A DNA stretch of 64,000 nucleotides from assembly GCA_012861695.1 (NCBI GenBank), contig JAAOOA010000384.1:219501-283500 (forward strand). The letters are read 5' to 3'. Of the stretch, positions 11,982-24,749 are shown piece after piece; the stretch's first letter is position 1; each line of letters starts with the position of its first letter. The notes beneath the pieces were generated by a model that saw nothing but the letters and a program-made list of their open reading frames with translations, made no database searches and was not told the DNA's origin. Source of the DNA: Trematomus loennbergii (taxonomy: Eukaryota; Chordata; Actinopteri; Perciformes; Nototheniidae). The translations under genes were made by a program, and so were the position numbers.

Positions 11982-12769
11982 TCACATTTGTTGACGCTTA
12001 TGGCTCGGGGTCAGCTACACCCCCAGAAGGATGTGTTCCAGGTGTCCCACAACAATAACTATCTCTGACCGAGAGTTGCCCGGTCACAAACTGGTAACAA
12101 CAACAACTTGCTAGGGCAGCCCCTCCTTAAGGGAGATAGTGTGCTGCCCAAGGCTGGGCATCTGCGTCAGAGGGCGAAAGAGGACATGGAGGGGAAATTA
12201 TTCCCTGACAGTAAATCAAAGTTTCTGAGGATAAAACTGTAAACTTTTATGATGCAGATGATAATGTTCTATGCTCTCTGTTAATGTTTGACTTGAGTTG
12301 CTTCCTGTTGTTGGTTGGTTCCAGACTTCAGAGTGCTCTGTGATCGTATTTCAGCTGAAGATGAATTCACAGAGTTAGACTGTATGTGAATCAGTAGAGC
12401 TGTGGAAACCTCCTGCCTGGATTTAAACATTTGTTCTGTCTCTGCTTGGTTTCCTGCTTGGAGCTGCTGATTCATCTCACCTTCACTCTGCTTGATGCAG
12501 ATTATCTTCAGCATCAGAAGGTAGCGTAAGAACAGTTTTCATCATGTGTGTCAGCCGCTGTTAAACAGAACAGTAGAAATGCTGCTGTACTGATGTGTTG
12601 TGTTCACTGCATTGGTGGAGCCATCACAACTCCAGAGGAAACAACATCAGTTTAGTTTAGATGAAGCTGAAATAAAGACTGTTGGTACGTCACACTAAGT
12701 GAGCAGAACATACAGTAGATACAGCTTGATGATATTAACACAACAGAGCTGCAGGAAATGTCGACTTTA
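11982..12769. other. Intergenic, no recognised gene
   Basis: The minus-strand frame 12281-12514 (77 codons, Gln/Ser-rich) is unrecognised and has no supporting splice context. No repeat boundary is visible. Confidence 0.45.
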
Positions 12770-13064
12770 GTTCAAATGACGTTAGGGCTACGGTTTTAGC
12801 TAGTTCTGTTGACTTTAGGGTTATGTTACAATTTTAGCTAGTTCTGATGACTTTAGGGTTATGTTACAATTTTAGCTAGTTCTGAGGACTAGGGTTACAG
12901 TTTTAGCTAGATCTTATTACTTTAGGGTTAGGGTTTTCTCTAGCTAAGAAAACGTTAGTGATAGTGTTTAGGCTAGTTCAGATGACTTTAGCGTTACGTT
13001 GGGGTTTTAGTTCATGCTGATGACTTAAGGGTCAAGATTTAGGCTAGTTCAGATGACTCGAGGG
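12770..13064. repeat. TTAGGG-containing minisatellite, left half
   Basis: Degenerate tandem units of about 40-50 bp combine GACTTTAGGGTTA with TTTTAGCTAGTTCTGATG. The array continues at 16743-17095 and was one block before the hAT at 13065-16742 inserted. Confidence 0.8.
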
Positions 13065-13114
13065 CAGGGTCGGCAACCCTGGCACGCGGCACCGTAACCA
13101 GTGGCACACTAGGA

Positions 13115-15797
13115 CAACCTGGTCTCACCAGAATGCGTGACTCCACCACGACTCCTTAACACCGCAGTGCGTGGTGGAGTCACGAACTTTGCTACATTTA
13201 CGTGTCGGCAACCCCAATGTAAAGTGAATGAGGCTCCTTTGTCGTGGTGCACACACGCATTTCTACAACGTCCAGCATTGAGCTTTTATTCTATAAAACG
13301 TTTTTAAAATCTACTTTATAGCTTGTAGTAACTCACGAGAGGCTTCTTTTATTTTATTTGTATTCATAATAATTTTTATTTTTCGTCAGAATGTATTATG
13401 GTGCATTATTCACCAATTTTTGTTCTCAAAAAACAATGCATTGTGTGTAATACAACTGTGATTTTTATTAAATTAGTTAGTTTTTAAGGAAGGCCAGAGC
13501 TTCAGCTGTGTCAAATAGATTGTTCCCTTTAGTTAACGTTATTTAAAAGATAATTATATTCCTATTTGATCAAGTCCCCTTTATTGTATTACGGACCCAA
13601 AGAGCTGAGCGTCCATTCCCATTGGATAACGGAGGATTTTACACCCGGAAGTAAGTATTCTCCTTACTGTCGATTTTATTTACAGTGATATCTGCACTAC
13701 TCATCAACTCAAAAACACCAGATTATCCTTGTTAATTACACAACATTGATTGGTTTAAATTGTGTACAATGCTTTTGTATTTTCCCCTTTCGATTCGGAG
13801 AAACAAATATTTTTTCGGAGTGTGTGGATGGCAGAAGACACTACACTACCCAGAATCCTCAGCTATGGGACTACACCATGTGCTTAGAACGTGTCCTACC
13901 CCCCCCCTCCCCCTTAGGTCACAGGCTCCTCCAACAGTGCAACACAATAAAACAGATAAGCTACACAGAACAAATAGTGCAAGTAAATACAAAAAGAAAA
14001 ATAGTAAAATAGTAAAAAGTGAAATAAGAGTCCATATACAAGTGATTGGAATATGATATATTAGATAAATAATTTCTAAGTAGCAGCCAGATGAATGTTA
14101 TGGATGTTGTTTTTAAGTTCAGGTGTTTAATAGTCTTCTGGCCTGTGGGATGAAACTGTCCCTGAGTCTGGTGGTTTTAGTCCGGATGCTGCGGTACCGC
14201 CTGCCAGACGGCAGCAGACAGAACAGTTTGTGGCTGGGGTGATGGGGGTCTTTTATAATCCTGAGGGCTTTCATTAAGGTTAACCTGGTATTTTTACTCC
14301 ACTACATTTATTTTAGTTACTTTACAGATTTGGATTAATGATGTGAAATATAAACAACCCTTAAATCAGACTTTAGTTACACCTGAGTAAAATTCAGTGA
14401 ATTCAGCCAACAATCAGGAGAGATATTTGGTAGTGGGTGCTTGAGAAGACTAAATATTTATCAGCAGATCCCTATAAAGCATATTCATTACTCGTTATTC
14501 TCTACTAATAGTTAATCAAAAACTGTATATAATGGCTATTTTGCACATCCCTTTCAAGATTTCAAGATTTTCTAAGGTTTATTGACATATCATATACACA
14601 ACTACGGTGTAGTTATGCAATGAATGAAAAACTTGGGTCACAGGCTCATCAACAGTGCATTACAAGACATCTATCGATATCTGTGTACCTCCACCATTAA
14701 ACATATTCTGCACATTTCTTATACTATCTACATACATCTTATAAGAGTATAATTAATATGTATAATATCAGTTAAAATAAGTGCTTCAACATAGTTAACA
14801 TTGCAGGAAAGTTCCAAAACAAACCATGCAATATATTAGACGTTAAGTACTTTGTCAGGCTTAATATCTGTAGATACCCCAAAGCTTTTTTCTTATGTAA
14901 AAGAAGACCTTAACCTAAAGTATTCTTTAATGTTTAAATAAAGCCTTATTAGTTTGTCTGTTTTGCACATCCTCCTATCAGGCACTAAACTGTTTTATTG
15001 TAGAGATCACTTACAGTATCTTCTTGATATTTTCTATTCTATATTATTTATGTCATTGACCTTCCACTTTCCCACTATATTAAGAGTATGTACTCTTAAT
15101 ATTTAAATGTTTTCATCAAATATAACACATTCAAAAGTGCTTTACAAAAATGAAAGACATAAGAAAAAGGCATTTTAAAACAGTCATTAAAAAGCAACAC
15201 AATCTACCTGCATTGCAATTACTCTAAACGTGTAATAACGTGCTTTAACCAGTAGGAGGTGCGGGTTAAAAAGCTGTCAAGTTTACAGTGTTAACAAAAT
15301 AAAATATACTGCTGTTTCTGGTTTAGTTTACGACGGATATATTCTGTTATTGTTTTGATATTTGTAACACAAAAGCGATGTAAAAAACCCACAGCAACAC
15401 AGAAAAGATGGTCTTAACATGACCCAGCGGTCTAGTAGTTAATAAAAAACAATAATATCAAAACAAATTATTACTACTAACTTTATTGTGAAATTAAAAC
15501 AGAACGGTAAAAGAATAGTTTCCGGTCTATTCTGAGGCCCGATCTCTGTAGATAAATAAAGAACTACGACAGATGTGTAATGTTTAATGCAGCCAAACCA
15601 TTCATTACAATACATTCATGTGATGACTTTCAAAGAGTAAAGCAAGCACTGCTGAATAAAGTATGATTTTATCTTTTACGAAACATGGGTTGTTTGCGTG
15701 GTGCAGACACGTAAATGTAGCAAGGTTTGTGACTCCACCACGCAATGCGGTGTTAAGGAGTCGTGGTGAAGTCACGCATTCTGGTGAGACCAGGTTG
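13115..15797. mobile_element. Nested DNA transposon F with long inverted repeats
   Basis: The ends start CAACCTGGTCTCACCAGAAT and are inverted for about 100 bp, through the GACTCCACCACG and CACGTAAATGTAGCAA blocks. The 8-bp flanks CACTAGGA (13107-13114) and CACTAGGT (15798-15805) fit a target duplication. It carries LINE fragments inside (13900-14285 and 14565-14660). 13585-13860 recurs inverted at 41640-41820 within the related element at 39876-42215. No transposase is recognised. Confidence 0.8.
13900..14660 (-). mobile_element. Two L2-like LINE 3' fragments
   Basis: 13915-14285 matches the 3' part of the LINE at 24600-24985, including the CGCCTGCCAGACGGCAGCAG block, in the same (minus) orientation. 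14565-14660 has another LINE-like tail with a TTTCAAGATTTCAAGATT repeat end. Both are 5'-truncated. Confidence 0.7.
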
Positions 15798-16742
15798 CAC
15801 TAGGTATAAGTGGAATAAGTGTGCAAAATATTTAAATTGTATTTTCGGATCCTGAACGAGACCACCGCCAGAGCGCGTCTCCCCGTTACCTGCAGAAGGA
15901 AGCCATGCACGCAGCGCAGCCCCGCTCTGTTTAAATCCAGGTGACTTTCTGCCGCTTTCCTCCGTGGTGCAGGGCTGATCGTTTCACCACGGAGGAAAGC
16001 ACAAATTGCAGTACCCATAAGGAGCTGTATACCACAGTTTTTGCATGGCTGTGTCTTAAGTTGAAAGCACAGTGGCGATCTGCTCATCTCTCATTGAAAT
16101 AATATGCTACAAAGGGGCGGACTGGCCATCTGTGTGTTGAACTTTCCTGTCGGCTCCCAGACCGTAGTCGAGGAGGGCAGAAGCAACAAGCTTCAGGTTC
16201 AATAACCCACTTTAGCTTAAATGACTGGAGAGAGGCGAGCTCTTCTTGGGAGGCCGTTGCATTTATTTAGCTGTTCTTCTGTTTCACAAAATACATCACA
16301 GACCTCTGTTTTTCTGCTGCCTCGTTTCACTTCCAGAAACATACACACGCTCCCTCACTGTCGCTCTACCATCCACACACACACATGCACACGCCACACC
16401 CCTCTCTCTCTCTCTTAAAGGGACAGCGATCTCATCTCACTCTGCATGACCCTAATATCATAACATGTGTGTTCTGGAGAATCACAGAACGGACGATCGT
16501 CCTTATTATTATGCCGTTTAAACCAATTATTTAAATGTGTTTGTTAAATTCGGCATCATGTAAGTTGCTGACAGGTCCACTCCACACACTGCTTCCCGCA
16601 GCGAGGCCCCCCGCCCTCCTGTTGATAGTTCACCAGCGTCAAGCTCCTCAACCCCCCCCCGTTGATCATTCTCGATCGTTGGCACGCTGATAACAATTAA
16701 TTTTTTAATGGCACTTCATGTCAAAAAGGTTGCCGACCCCTG

Positions 16743-17095
16743 CTCTAGGGTGAGGGTTTTAGCTAGTTCTGTTGACTTTAGGGTTATGTTACAGTTTTAG
16801 CTAGTTCTCATGATTTTAGTTTTAGGGTTTAGGCTAGTTCAGAAGACGTTAGGGTTAGAGTTTAAGTTAGTTCTGATGACTTTAGGTTTAGGGTTTAGGC
16901 TAGTTCAGATTTCTTTAGTGTTAGGGTTTAAGCTATAGTTTGATGATTTTAGGGTGAGGGTTTTAGCTAGTACAGATGCCTTTAGGGTTACGGTTTAGGC
17001 TTGTTCATATGACATTAGGGTTACGGTTTTAACTAATTCAGATTACTTTAAGTTTAGGGTAAGGGTTTAGGCTAGTTCTGATGACTTTAGCTGTT
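16743..17095. repeat. TTAGGG-containing minisatellite, right half
   Basis: The same unit type as 12770-13064 resumes after the hAT target duplication. Confidence 0.8.
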
Positions 17096-19170
17096 TTCAC
17101 CCCATTCTGTGGTTGAATTGAATTGAATTTATTTATTTAAAACAAGGGACAGTGTACATTAATCAACATATTAAAAACATGTAAAAGTACTCGAATTAGC
17201 CAAAAGGCTAGTTAATGTTGAGCCTCTACTTTGTGCTACGGTTGTCGTTATGTGTCTAATATTTTGTCTCCATTATCTACATTTGCTATAGAGGAGCAGA
17301 TATATTAGAAACAGCTGCACAATAAATGTAATCCTGTACTTCACCACCATGACACAACAAGAGCACAGATTGTAGAACTCTCCTGACAAACACAGTTTTC
17401 ACAAGGTTGGATTTACTACAGGACTGTTGGTATTTTTCTGTCTCTCTATATGTTTTCAGTCGAAGCCAAACTTTTTGTTGTTTCCAGGAATTGTGTGTCA
17501 TTAGTTTTATTGTTAGGGGTTTTGTTGCAGTACCAAGGGTCAGCCCTCTCAGTCTCTTTGAAACAGACCAACCTTTTTACAGCCAGTGTCTCTCAGATAA
17601 TGAGGGGAGTTCAGAGTCTGAAGCTGTTTACAGGCGGCCTGGTTACTGATAACAGCTAATAAAAACTGCTTCAATATCATATAGTAAGCCGTTGTCCTCA
17701 GTGCTCTCTGCCTTACACAAGGAACAAACACCCTCAGACAATAAACAGTACATGCAATACATAAAATATACAGTACATACAATATACAGTACATTCAATA
17801 TACAGTACATTCAATATACAGTACATTCAATAAACAGTACATTCAATATTCCTTCTCCAGCTGGTAGTGTGAATGTGATGAAGTTGTGGTAGTTCTGTTC
17901 AAGGATTTCTGTTGCTGTCTGTCCTTCGAAGCAGTGTGCAGTCCTGAGCAATCAGATGCCAAACCACACAGTAATACTCTCTCAGTCGTGCAGAGAGAGA
18001 AGCTCTCCAGAGCTGTGCTGTTCAAACCAAACTCTTTCAGACGCTCAGTAAATTCATCTGTTAGGCTTTATGGAGGAGGACCTTGGTATTAAAAGACCTA
18101 ACACTAGTGCTCAGCTGATATGTATTTCATGAGACAGACAGCACCATCTGGTGGTCAGCTACTAGAACTTCATCACTTCGTACACATCATCAGTGAAAAA
18201 TGCAGGGTGTGACAGAACCGGTCTAAGAGCTCGGACATGTGATTGAGGTGCATTTAACTCTTAATATTCTGAACTAAAGTGCATGGATGAAGTGAGAAGG
18301 GCTCAGATACAGCCATCCTCCTACACTGACACTGAGCTGGTTTCACTGAAGAGCCTTCAGCTCAGCTCAGCTCTCAACATTTGGTCAAACTTACTGTTGG
18401 AATCAGTCCAGAAAATACTGTGTAGGGAGAACATAGTTTGAATAATAGTCTGTACCGGAATAATTTAAATAACTTAACGATATTATTTTTCAGCCAATGA
18501 TCACAATGATCAACAATATGTTACGTTATCTAAACATAACCCTTACATATCTCCCAATGTGTGTGATCAGGCAGACATGCATCACATATCACATCACATA
18601 TCAGAGCTAATCTTCATTTCATTAGAGGGTCAGTTAGCACCATCTAGTGGTCAGCTAGTAGAACTACACCACCTCTCATTGAGTGGGTTCTCACACTGGT
18701 TATGTTGATATATTAATTCCATCCAAAGTTTAGGAGGCGAGCTGTAATTCAAAGTATTTATGCAAATGTTTTCAAATCAAATTGAGGTTTATTATAAGTT
18801 TGCAGCAACTTGTGAAATACACATATGGTTAGAATGAAAGCAGATAGTTACATTCTGTAAAACGCTTTGAAAAGCAGTCTTATATTGTCTCACCGGTCTA
18901 AATAACATGAGACTAAAATGTGTGGAAATACTACATTCCTCACTAATACTACTTCAACATTTTACATTGTACGTTTGATCGTCATAACACAAGTTATATC
19001 TCAGAATGCAACGTTATTTATTTAAGTTCAGAGGTCCATATGAGCAGCCCCGACCCCCCGATTACTAAAACTAATCGATAGCTAGGGTCCTAATCTTGTT
19101 GTTTCAATGATCCCTCTCCTATATCTATAAATATATCTACATATAATGTTCTCCTTTTGAATCTCTGCAG
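17096..19170. other. Upstream region of the NLR gene
   Basis: 17110-17220 resembles an antisense LINE tail (AAACAAGGGACAGTGTACAT). 17755-17850 has about six copies of the 15-16-bp unit TACAGTACATTCAATA. The motif CACCATCTGGTGGTCAGCTA near 18147 recurs near 18639 as CACCATCTAGTGGTCAGCTA. No exon or clear core promoter is identified. Confidence 0.5.
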
Positions 19171-19445
19171 GAAAGATGGCGAGTCCTAAAAGATCCTCGT
19201 CAGCACTTTGGAATATTTGGGGAAAGAGGACTTTAAAAAGTTCAAGTGGTGTCTGCAGGAGGAGGTCCTAGGATTCCAAGGAATCCCAAAGAGTCGGCTG
19301 GAGGATGCAGACCGGATGGACACAGTGGATCAGATGTTTCGGAACTACTGCATAAACACGTTCAAAGTGACCATAATGGTTTTGGGGGAGATACAAGAGA
19401 ATGATCTTAAGGAGAAATTATCAAAACACCCTTCAGAACCTACAG
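19171..19445 (+). pseudogene. NLR first coding exon: pyrin domain (frameshifted)
   Basis: A good acceptor (ATCTCTGCAG) precedes the exon and a donor (ACAG/GTAGGT) follows it. ATG at 19176 reads MASPK and then leaves frame. One base further on, the frame from about 19192 reads a typical fish PYD, with KEDFKKFKWCLQ, IPKSRLEDADRMDTVDQM and a PSEPTG-type end. Joining the two requires one extra base in the CCTAAAAGATCC stretch (about 19186-19196). PYD mediates homotypic binding to ASC-like adaptors. The domain is otherwise complete, at about 85 residues. Confidence 0.8.
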
Positions 19446-19680
19446 GTAGGTCATTAAAAAGATGCTACAAAGATGGGACTTTTTGTATAACCCTGCATCA
19501 TGTTTTTTGAATGTGGTCAGGTAAATCAGAATGATAACAGAATGTGCCTCCTCCTGATATACCCCTCAGACAATTACCATCTGTACATGGTGTCGTGGTT
19601 TAGATGAAATCTGTGTGGTCAGGGTCAACTGTTTCTGACAGGGTCACCCAGGGATATTTGTTCCAGGTGAGGGGTAGTAA

Positions 19681-20737
19681 CAGGCCCGGTTCTACGGGGA
19701 TGCATAGGCATGCATTGCACCCCCAGTTGAATGTTATGCACCCTCTATTCAAAAAGAGAAGGGAGCTAAAATACAAACAACAAATTGTGTCCGCTGCGCG
19801 TGCATTATTTCCAAAGTGCTTCCACAGCAGTGACATCTGTGGATAATCATGGATATACAAAAATTGTTAAAACAACCATCATTAAACGCCAGCAACACTG
19901 CATCTACTGCAGACAATAGCAACAGGTCAGATGGGGACATTATGTTACCCGCCGTCCCGTCGTGGACAGTAGCTTACTCCTGCCCGACTCGCCGCCCTTG
20001 CCCGGAGCAGCAGTCTTCGTCACCTGGAGGTGCCAGGGGACCTCAGCAAAACAGACCCTGCCCAGGTCTAAACAAGTACCCAACTTGCCTGTACAGTGGG
20101 GTAAGGTCATTTTGCAGCTCGTGGTATAAAATAGACAATGGCTAGAATATTCATGTAAAAATAGTGCCATATTCTGACATGCCTGTAGAAATGTTGGGTC
20201 AAATAATGCATACAATAGGCTAGCACATATACCTTCACCACGAATGGCTACAAACATATCTCATATCCCAAGCTTATCAACAAGCTGATGTTGCAGCTGA
20301 AATGTTCTCCAGGTCACAAAGTCAACCTCACATGATGATGTGATACCAGTTTTAAGCACAGTAAATAGTCTCTTCCCAGAGTATATGACGGGACCAAGGT
20401 GATGATGTACATGGTTTTATTATTACTTTTGCATTTCAATGTTTGCCATTTTAAACAATGAGCTGGTTCAAATAATATTTGCCTTTATTTACAATATGTT
20501 TTCATTTGTTTTATCAGTACAGTTTTGAAGCTTGTGTGCTTTTCTTGCCATGGTCCACATTGGACTGGATGAAATATTTCAGGATTACACTTTTAACGCA
20601 CTTGAAAGGTTGACCAAAACATCAATGCTATTTTTCATTGATGTTGCCGGCCGCTATTGCTCACGTAAACCTACTACCGCTGCACCCCCTGTAATCTCAG
20701 ATGCACCCCAAGTCATTTTGTTCTGGAACCGGGCCTG
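19681..20737 (+). mobile_element. Internally deleted hAT element D, copy 2
   Basis: The ends CAGGCCCGGTTCTACGGG and GTTCTGGAACCGGGCCTG are inverted. The flanks are GGTAGTAA (19673-19680) and GCTAGTAA (20738-20745). It is inverted relative to copy 1. It lies in the NLR first intron, about 235 bp after the PYD exon. Confidence 0.88.
19849..20145 (+). pseudogene. hAT transposase N-terminal fragment, copy 2
   Basis: The 98-codon frame starts MDIQKLLKQPSLNASNTAS and runs through a Pro/Ser linker to NKYPTCLYSG and FCSSWYK, the start of a TTF-type zinc-finger block. The rest of the transposase is absent. The pairing with 11446-11748 shows the family is defined by loss of everything after the N-terminus. 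Confidence 0.65.
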
Positions 20738-20815
20738 GCTAGTAAAACCTTTAAAGGTGAGCAAGTTAGGAAGAAAGCTACCACCCCTGTATTAGGGACA
20801 CCGGGGCTTCATCCT

Positions 20816-21980
20816 TTAACCTGTTACACACCATCCCCCCGGTACCGGGCGGATAAACGCGTCATTTGCAGGAAACAACGTCTAAGGAATCTTAATATTG
20901 AATAAAACTATGAATGTGTTATATCCATGTAACGGGAAGAAACTCAGCTAACTGATCTTTTTAATTTTTTTTTCAAAAAAACCCCACAATGCTAGCACTC
21001 AGCCTCTGAATTAGCCTCGAGCGAAAAAACGTAACCTACAAAGGCACTTAAACTCACTCATACCTCCCTTATTACTTATCCTAGATGCACAGCCAACCAC
21101 TCGTTTTTGGTGTCCTGGAGACACTGAATCTGTGTAAAAAACCTCAACACTCAGTGATAAGCATTCGCGACGCTATAAACGAAAGCGTACATCATCACAT
21201 GTGGAGCTAAGTAGCTAAAAAACGTAAACATGGCTTACCTTGGTCAAAAGTGGTCTTCAATGGCATTAAAACGATAAAAAAACGATGCTGCAGTTAATCC
21301 ATAGGTTCATCCAATGCGTCTGTGCCCTCTTTGAAATGATTTCTGATAATCCATAAGCAATAAAACGGCTTTTTAATTTCCAAATTCCAGAAGGAGACAT
21401 TCATCCACTTTGCTTTCGATTTCCACACGCGAAGCGCCCACATTTTTTCTTTACAATGTGTGTGTATGTGAGCCTCCCCCTTCGATTCTATTGGCTCTAA
21501 CGGTCACAAGGGTGTGTCAACCAACCAAATTGACCAAGGGGGGCCAGAGATAGGTCAAATCCACCCAAATGACCCCAGAAGTGGGGGTTTTTGGCTAAAT
21601 CTCTCTAAAAAGGTCAAATTTCACTTGTTTTGCATCAATCTTGATACAGGGTACTTATTATATGTTGTACTTTGGATTCCTAAAGCTTTTAGTCTACTAA
21701 CCCATCATCCAAGGGTAGTTTTCACTATCTGTAAAAAATAATTTTTGGACGGACACTATAATTTACAGTTTTTTACTATGTAAAATCTGAATTTTCTTTA
21801 AAATAAAAAACATTTATATTGATTCTGACACTTCTACATCCAACTCACAGGTTTATCATTACTTTGAGAACAAAGATTATTAATTTAACCATTTTAGAAG
21901 GGAAGATATGGTCATTTGTTCTGGGAATGTCATTTTCGAGCCTGAGACCTGAAAAACAGGCTCAGAGTGGAACAGGTTAA
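20816..21980 (+). mobile_element. TTAA-bounded element, family B, copy 2
   Basis: TTAA flanks lie at 20816-20819 and 21977-21980, with ends CCTGTTACACACC and GAACAGG. It lies 428 bp from copy 3 in the same orientation. It carries the subterminal CGGTACCGGGCGG motif. Confidence 0.85.
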
Positions 21981-22407
21981 CCAGGCACCGGGGTCTACGC
22001 ACCGCTGGATCATCTAAGGGTCCATCAATGCCAGTTGGGTCTTGGTGAAGGAGAGGATCATGGCATGCTCACTTCAGGCAAAAAAAACCACACATTTGGG
22101 CTCAGCTCTACAACAATTGGATAGAGATTTGACTCTCTCTTCTTTCCTGTAGTTGCCCAGATCACCTTTGAGGTTCATTGAGATGAAAGCCGTCACTTTA
22201 GTCTCTGCTGATGCAAAGACCAAGAGTTCATTGTGTTGCTGAGGCCGGCGGGCCTGAAATAATCTCTGACTATTAATCAGACCTACTGATTGACCTATCA
22301 GAAGCCATTGAGTCTATGCAAGTTTACCGCCAGGATTGGATCCACCTGGATCGGAAAGGTCTTACCTCTACTAACTTCTGGAGAATCAGGTTCAATTAAA
22401 TGCTGTT
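21981..22407. other. Spacer between two family B copies, no gene
   Basis: The 427 bp hold no recognised domain or repeat boundary. Confidence 0.5.
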
Positions 22408-23581
22408 TTAACCTGTTACGCACCATCCGCCCGGTACCGGGCGGATAAACGCGTCATTTGCAGGAAACAACGTCTAAGGAATCTTAATATTGAATAAAAA
22501 CTATGAATGTTTTATATCCATGTAACGGGAAGAAACTCAGCTAACTGATCTTTTTAAAAAAAAAATTCAAAAAAACCCCACAATGCTAGCACTCAGCCTC
22601 TGAATTACCCACGAGCGAATTTTTTTACCTAAAACGGCACTTAAACTCACTCATAACTCCCTTATTACTTATCCTAGATGCACAACCAACCACTCGTATT
22701 TGGTGTCCTGGAGACACTGAATCTAGGGGTGCCCACCTCAACACTCAGTGATAAACATTTGCGACGCTATAAACGAAAGCGTACATCATAACATGTGGAG
22801 CTAAGTAGCTAGAAACGCTAACATGGCTTACCTTGGTCAAAACTGGTCTTCAATGGCATTAAAACGATAAAAAAACGATGCTGCAGTTAATCCATAGGTT
22901 CATCCAATGTATCTGTGCCCTCTTTGAAATTATTTCTGATAATCCATAAGCAATAAAACTGCTTTTTAGTTTCCAAATTCCAGAAGGAGAGATTCTTCCA
23001 ATCTGCTTTCGATTTCCAGACGCGCAGCCCCCACCTTTTCTCTTTACAATGAGTGTGTATGTGGGCCTCCCCCTTCGATTCTATTGGCTCTAACGGTCAG
23101 AAAGGTGTGTCAACGATCAAAATCGAGCAAGGGGGGCCAGAGATATAGAAAAAAAAACATTTTCACCCAAATCACCTCAGAAGTGGGGTGGTTTTGGCTA
23201 AACCTCCCTAAAAAGGTCAAATGTCACTTGTTTTGCATCAATCTTGATACAGGGTACTTATTATATGTTGTACTTTGGATTCCTAAAGCTTTTAGTCTAC
23301 TAACCCATCATCCAAGGGTAGTTTTCACTATCTGTAAAAAATAATTTTTGGACGGACACTATAATTTACAGTTTTTTACTATGTTAAATCTGAATTTTCT
23401 TTAAAATAAAAAACATTTATATTGATTCTGACACTTCTACATCCAACTCACAGATGTAACCTTGCTTTGATAAATAAATTATTCATATAACCCTTTAGAA
23501 GTTAAGTTGTAGTCATTTGTTTTGGGCATGTCATTTTCGAGCCTGAAACATGAAAAACAGGCTAGGTGCTTAACAGGTTAA
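22408..23581 (+). mobile_element. TTAA-bounded element, family B, copy 3
   Basis: This is the best preserved copy: TTAA (22408-22411), CCTGTTACGCACC...GGTGCTTAACAGG, TTAA (23578-23581). The palindromic block CGCCCGGTACCGGGCGG follows the left end. The only open frame is the 78-86 codon one repeated in all copies, with no known domain. Confidence 0.9.
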
Positions 23582-23699
23582 GGCAGACGATTTACTAAAT
23601 CCGTTTAAGCGATGCCGTAGGATTCTTCAACTGCCCCACAGTTCATTCAGTTGCATTAAAAACCTCTTCAGAGAAAGATCCTCATAGGTGACCGCCGGG

Positions 23700-24290
23700 C
23701 ACAAAATCAACTGCCTTCTTCAGTTAGTAACACAACATCAACTGCACTCTTCAGTTAGTAACACAACATCATCTGCCCTCTTCAGTTAGTAACAAATCAA
23801 CTGCCCTCTTCAGTTAGTAACACAACATCAACTGCCCTCTTCAGTTAGTAACACAACATCATCTGCCCTCTTCAGTTAGTAACACAACATCATCTGCCCT
23901 CTTCAGTTAGTAACACAACATCAACTGCCCTCTTCAGTTAGTAACACAACATCAACTGCCCTCTTCAGTTAGTAACACAACGTCAACTGCCCTCTTCAGT
24001 TAGTAACACAACATCAACTGCCCTCTTCAGTTAGTAACACAACGTCATCTGCCCTCTTCAGTTAGTAACACAACATCAACTGCCCTCTTCAGTTAGTAAC
24101 ACAACATCATCTGCCCTCTTCAGTTAGTAACACAACATCAACTGCCCTCTTCAGTTAGTAACACAACATCATCTGCCCTCTTCAGTTAGTAACACAACAT
24201 CAACTGCCCTCTTCAGTTAGTAACACAACATCAACTGCCCTCTTCAGTTGCAATACAACATCAACTGCCCTCTTCAGTTGCAATACAAAA
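23700..24290. repeat. 31-bp tandem array
   Basis: Roughly 19 head-to-tail units contain CTCTTCAGTTAGTAACACAA with alternating ATCAACTGC or ATCATCTGC variants. Units abut without unique spacers, so it is a minisatellite and not a CRISPR array. It lies in the NLR first intron. Confidence 0.95.
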
Positions 24291-24749
24291 CCAATTTGAG
24301 AGTACTTACCAAAGAAAAAACCCCTCTGCCGCTTTTCCTCTCTCAGCTACTGCTTTATGCTGGCTCTCTGGGTCAGGGCACCAGCTGCGGATACATACAC
24401 AATCTGGAAGACTAGGTTATTGGTACGCTCTAAATATCAGAGTAGCACATTGCTCTGCCTTTCTGAGATTGCTCATGCAGAAGTGTTCATACATTCAGAA
24501 GGACCATTGTAGATTCCATTCAAGTCCTTAACAAGGGCCCAGTGGTTACATTTGCAAGGAGGTGTCAGTGGAGGTTCAAGGTTCAAGGTTCTTTATTGTC
24601 AATCTGACATAGCTACAGAGTAATTATGTGTTGAAAATCTTATGTCACAGGCTTCTCCAACAATGCAACATAATAACATAATAACAATAGAGAGATACAA
24701 AAAGAAAATAGTTATAAAATAAAGTGATGTGGAATAGTGCAGTACGAGT

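Larger units (their letters stand above)
13065..16742. mobile_element. hAT element E split by nested insertion
   Basis: The left end is CAGGGTCGGCAACCCTGG and the right end is AGGTTGCCGACCCCTG. The target duplication is CTCGAGGG (13057-13064) and CTCTAGGG (16743-16750), 7 of 8 identical. Most of its length is a second element (13115-15797). No intact transposase frame is visible in the remainder, although 15800-16450 is GC-richer and may be an old coding remnant. Confidence 0.85.

Noticed and set aside
12770..17095. Interstitial telomere repeat
   Set aside because: TTAGGG occurs once per ~45-bp degenerate unit and not in tandem, so this is a minisatellite with a chance TTAGGG.
21514..23344. 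A 75-86 codon frame repeated in all four family B elements
   Set aside because: No domain, start differs among copies, and frame conservation follows simply from overall sequence similarity of young copies.
23700..24290. Regular 31-bp repeats that look like a CRISPR array
   Set aside because: Units abut with no unique spacers, variants differ by single bases, and the context is a vertebrate intron.
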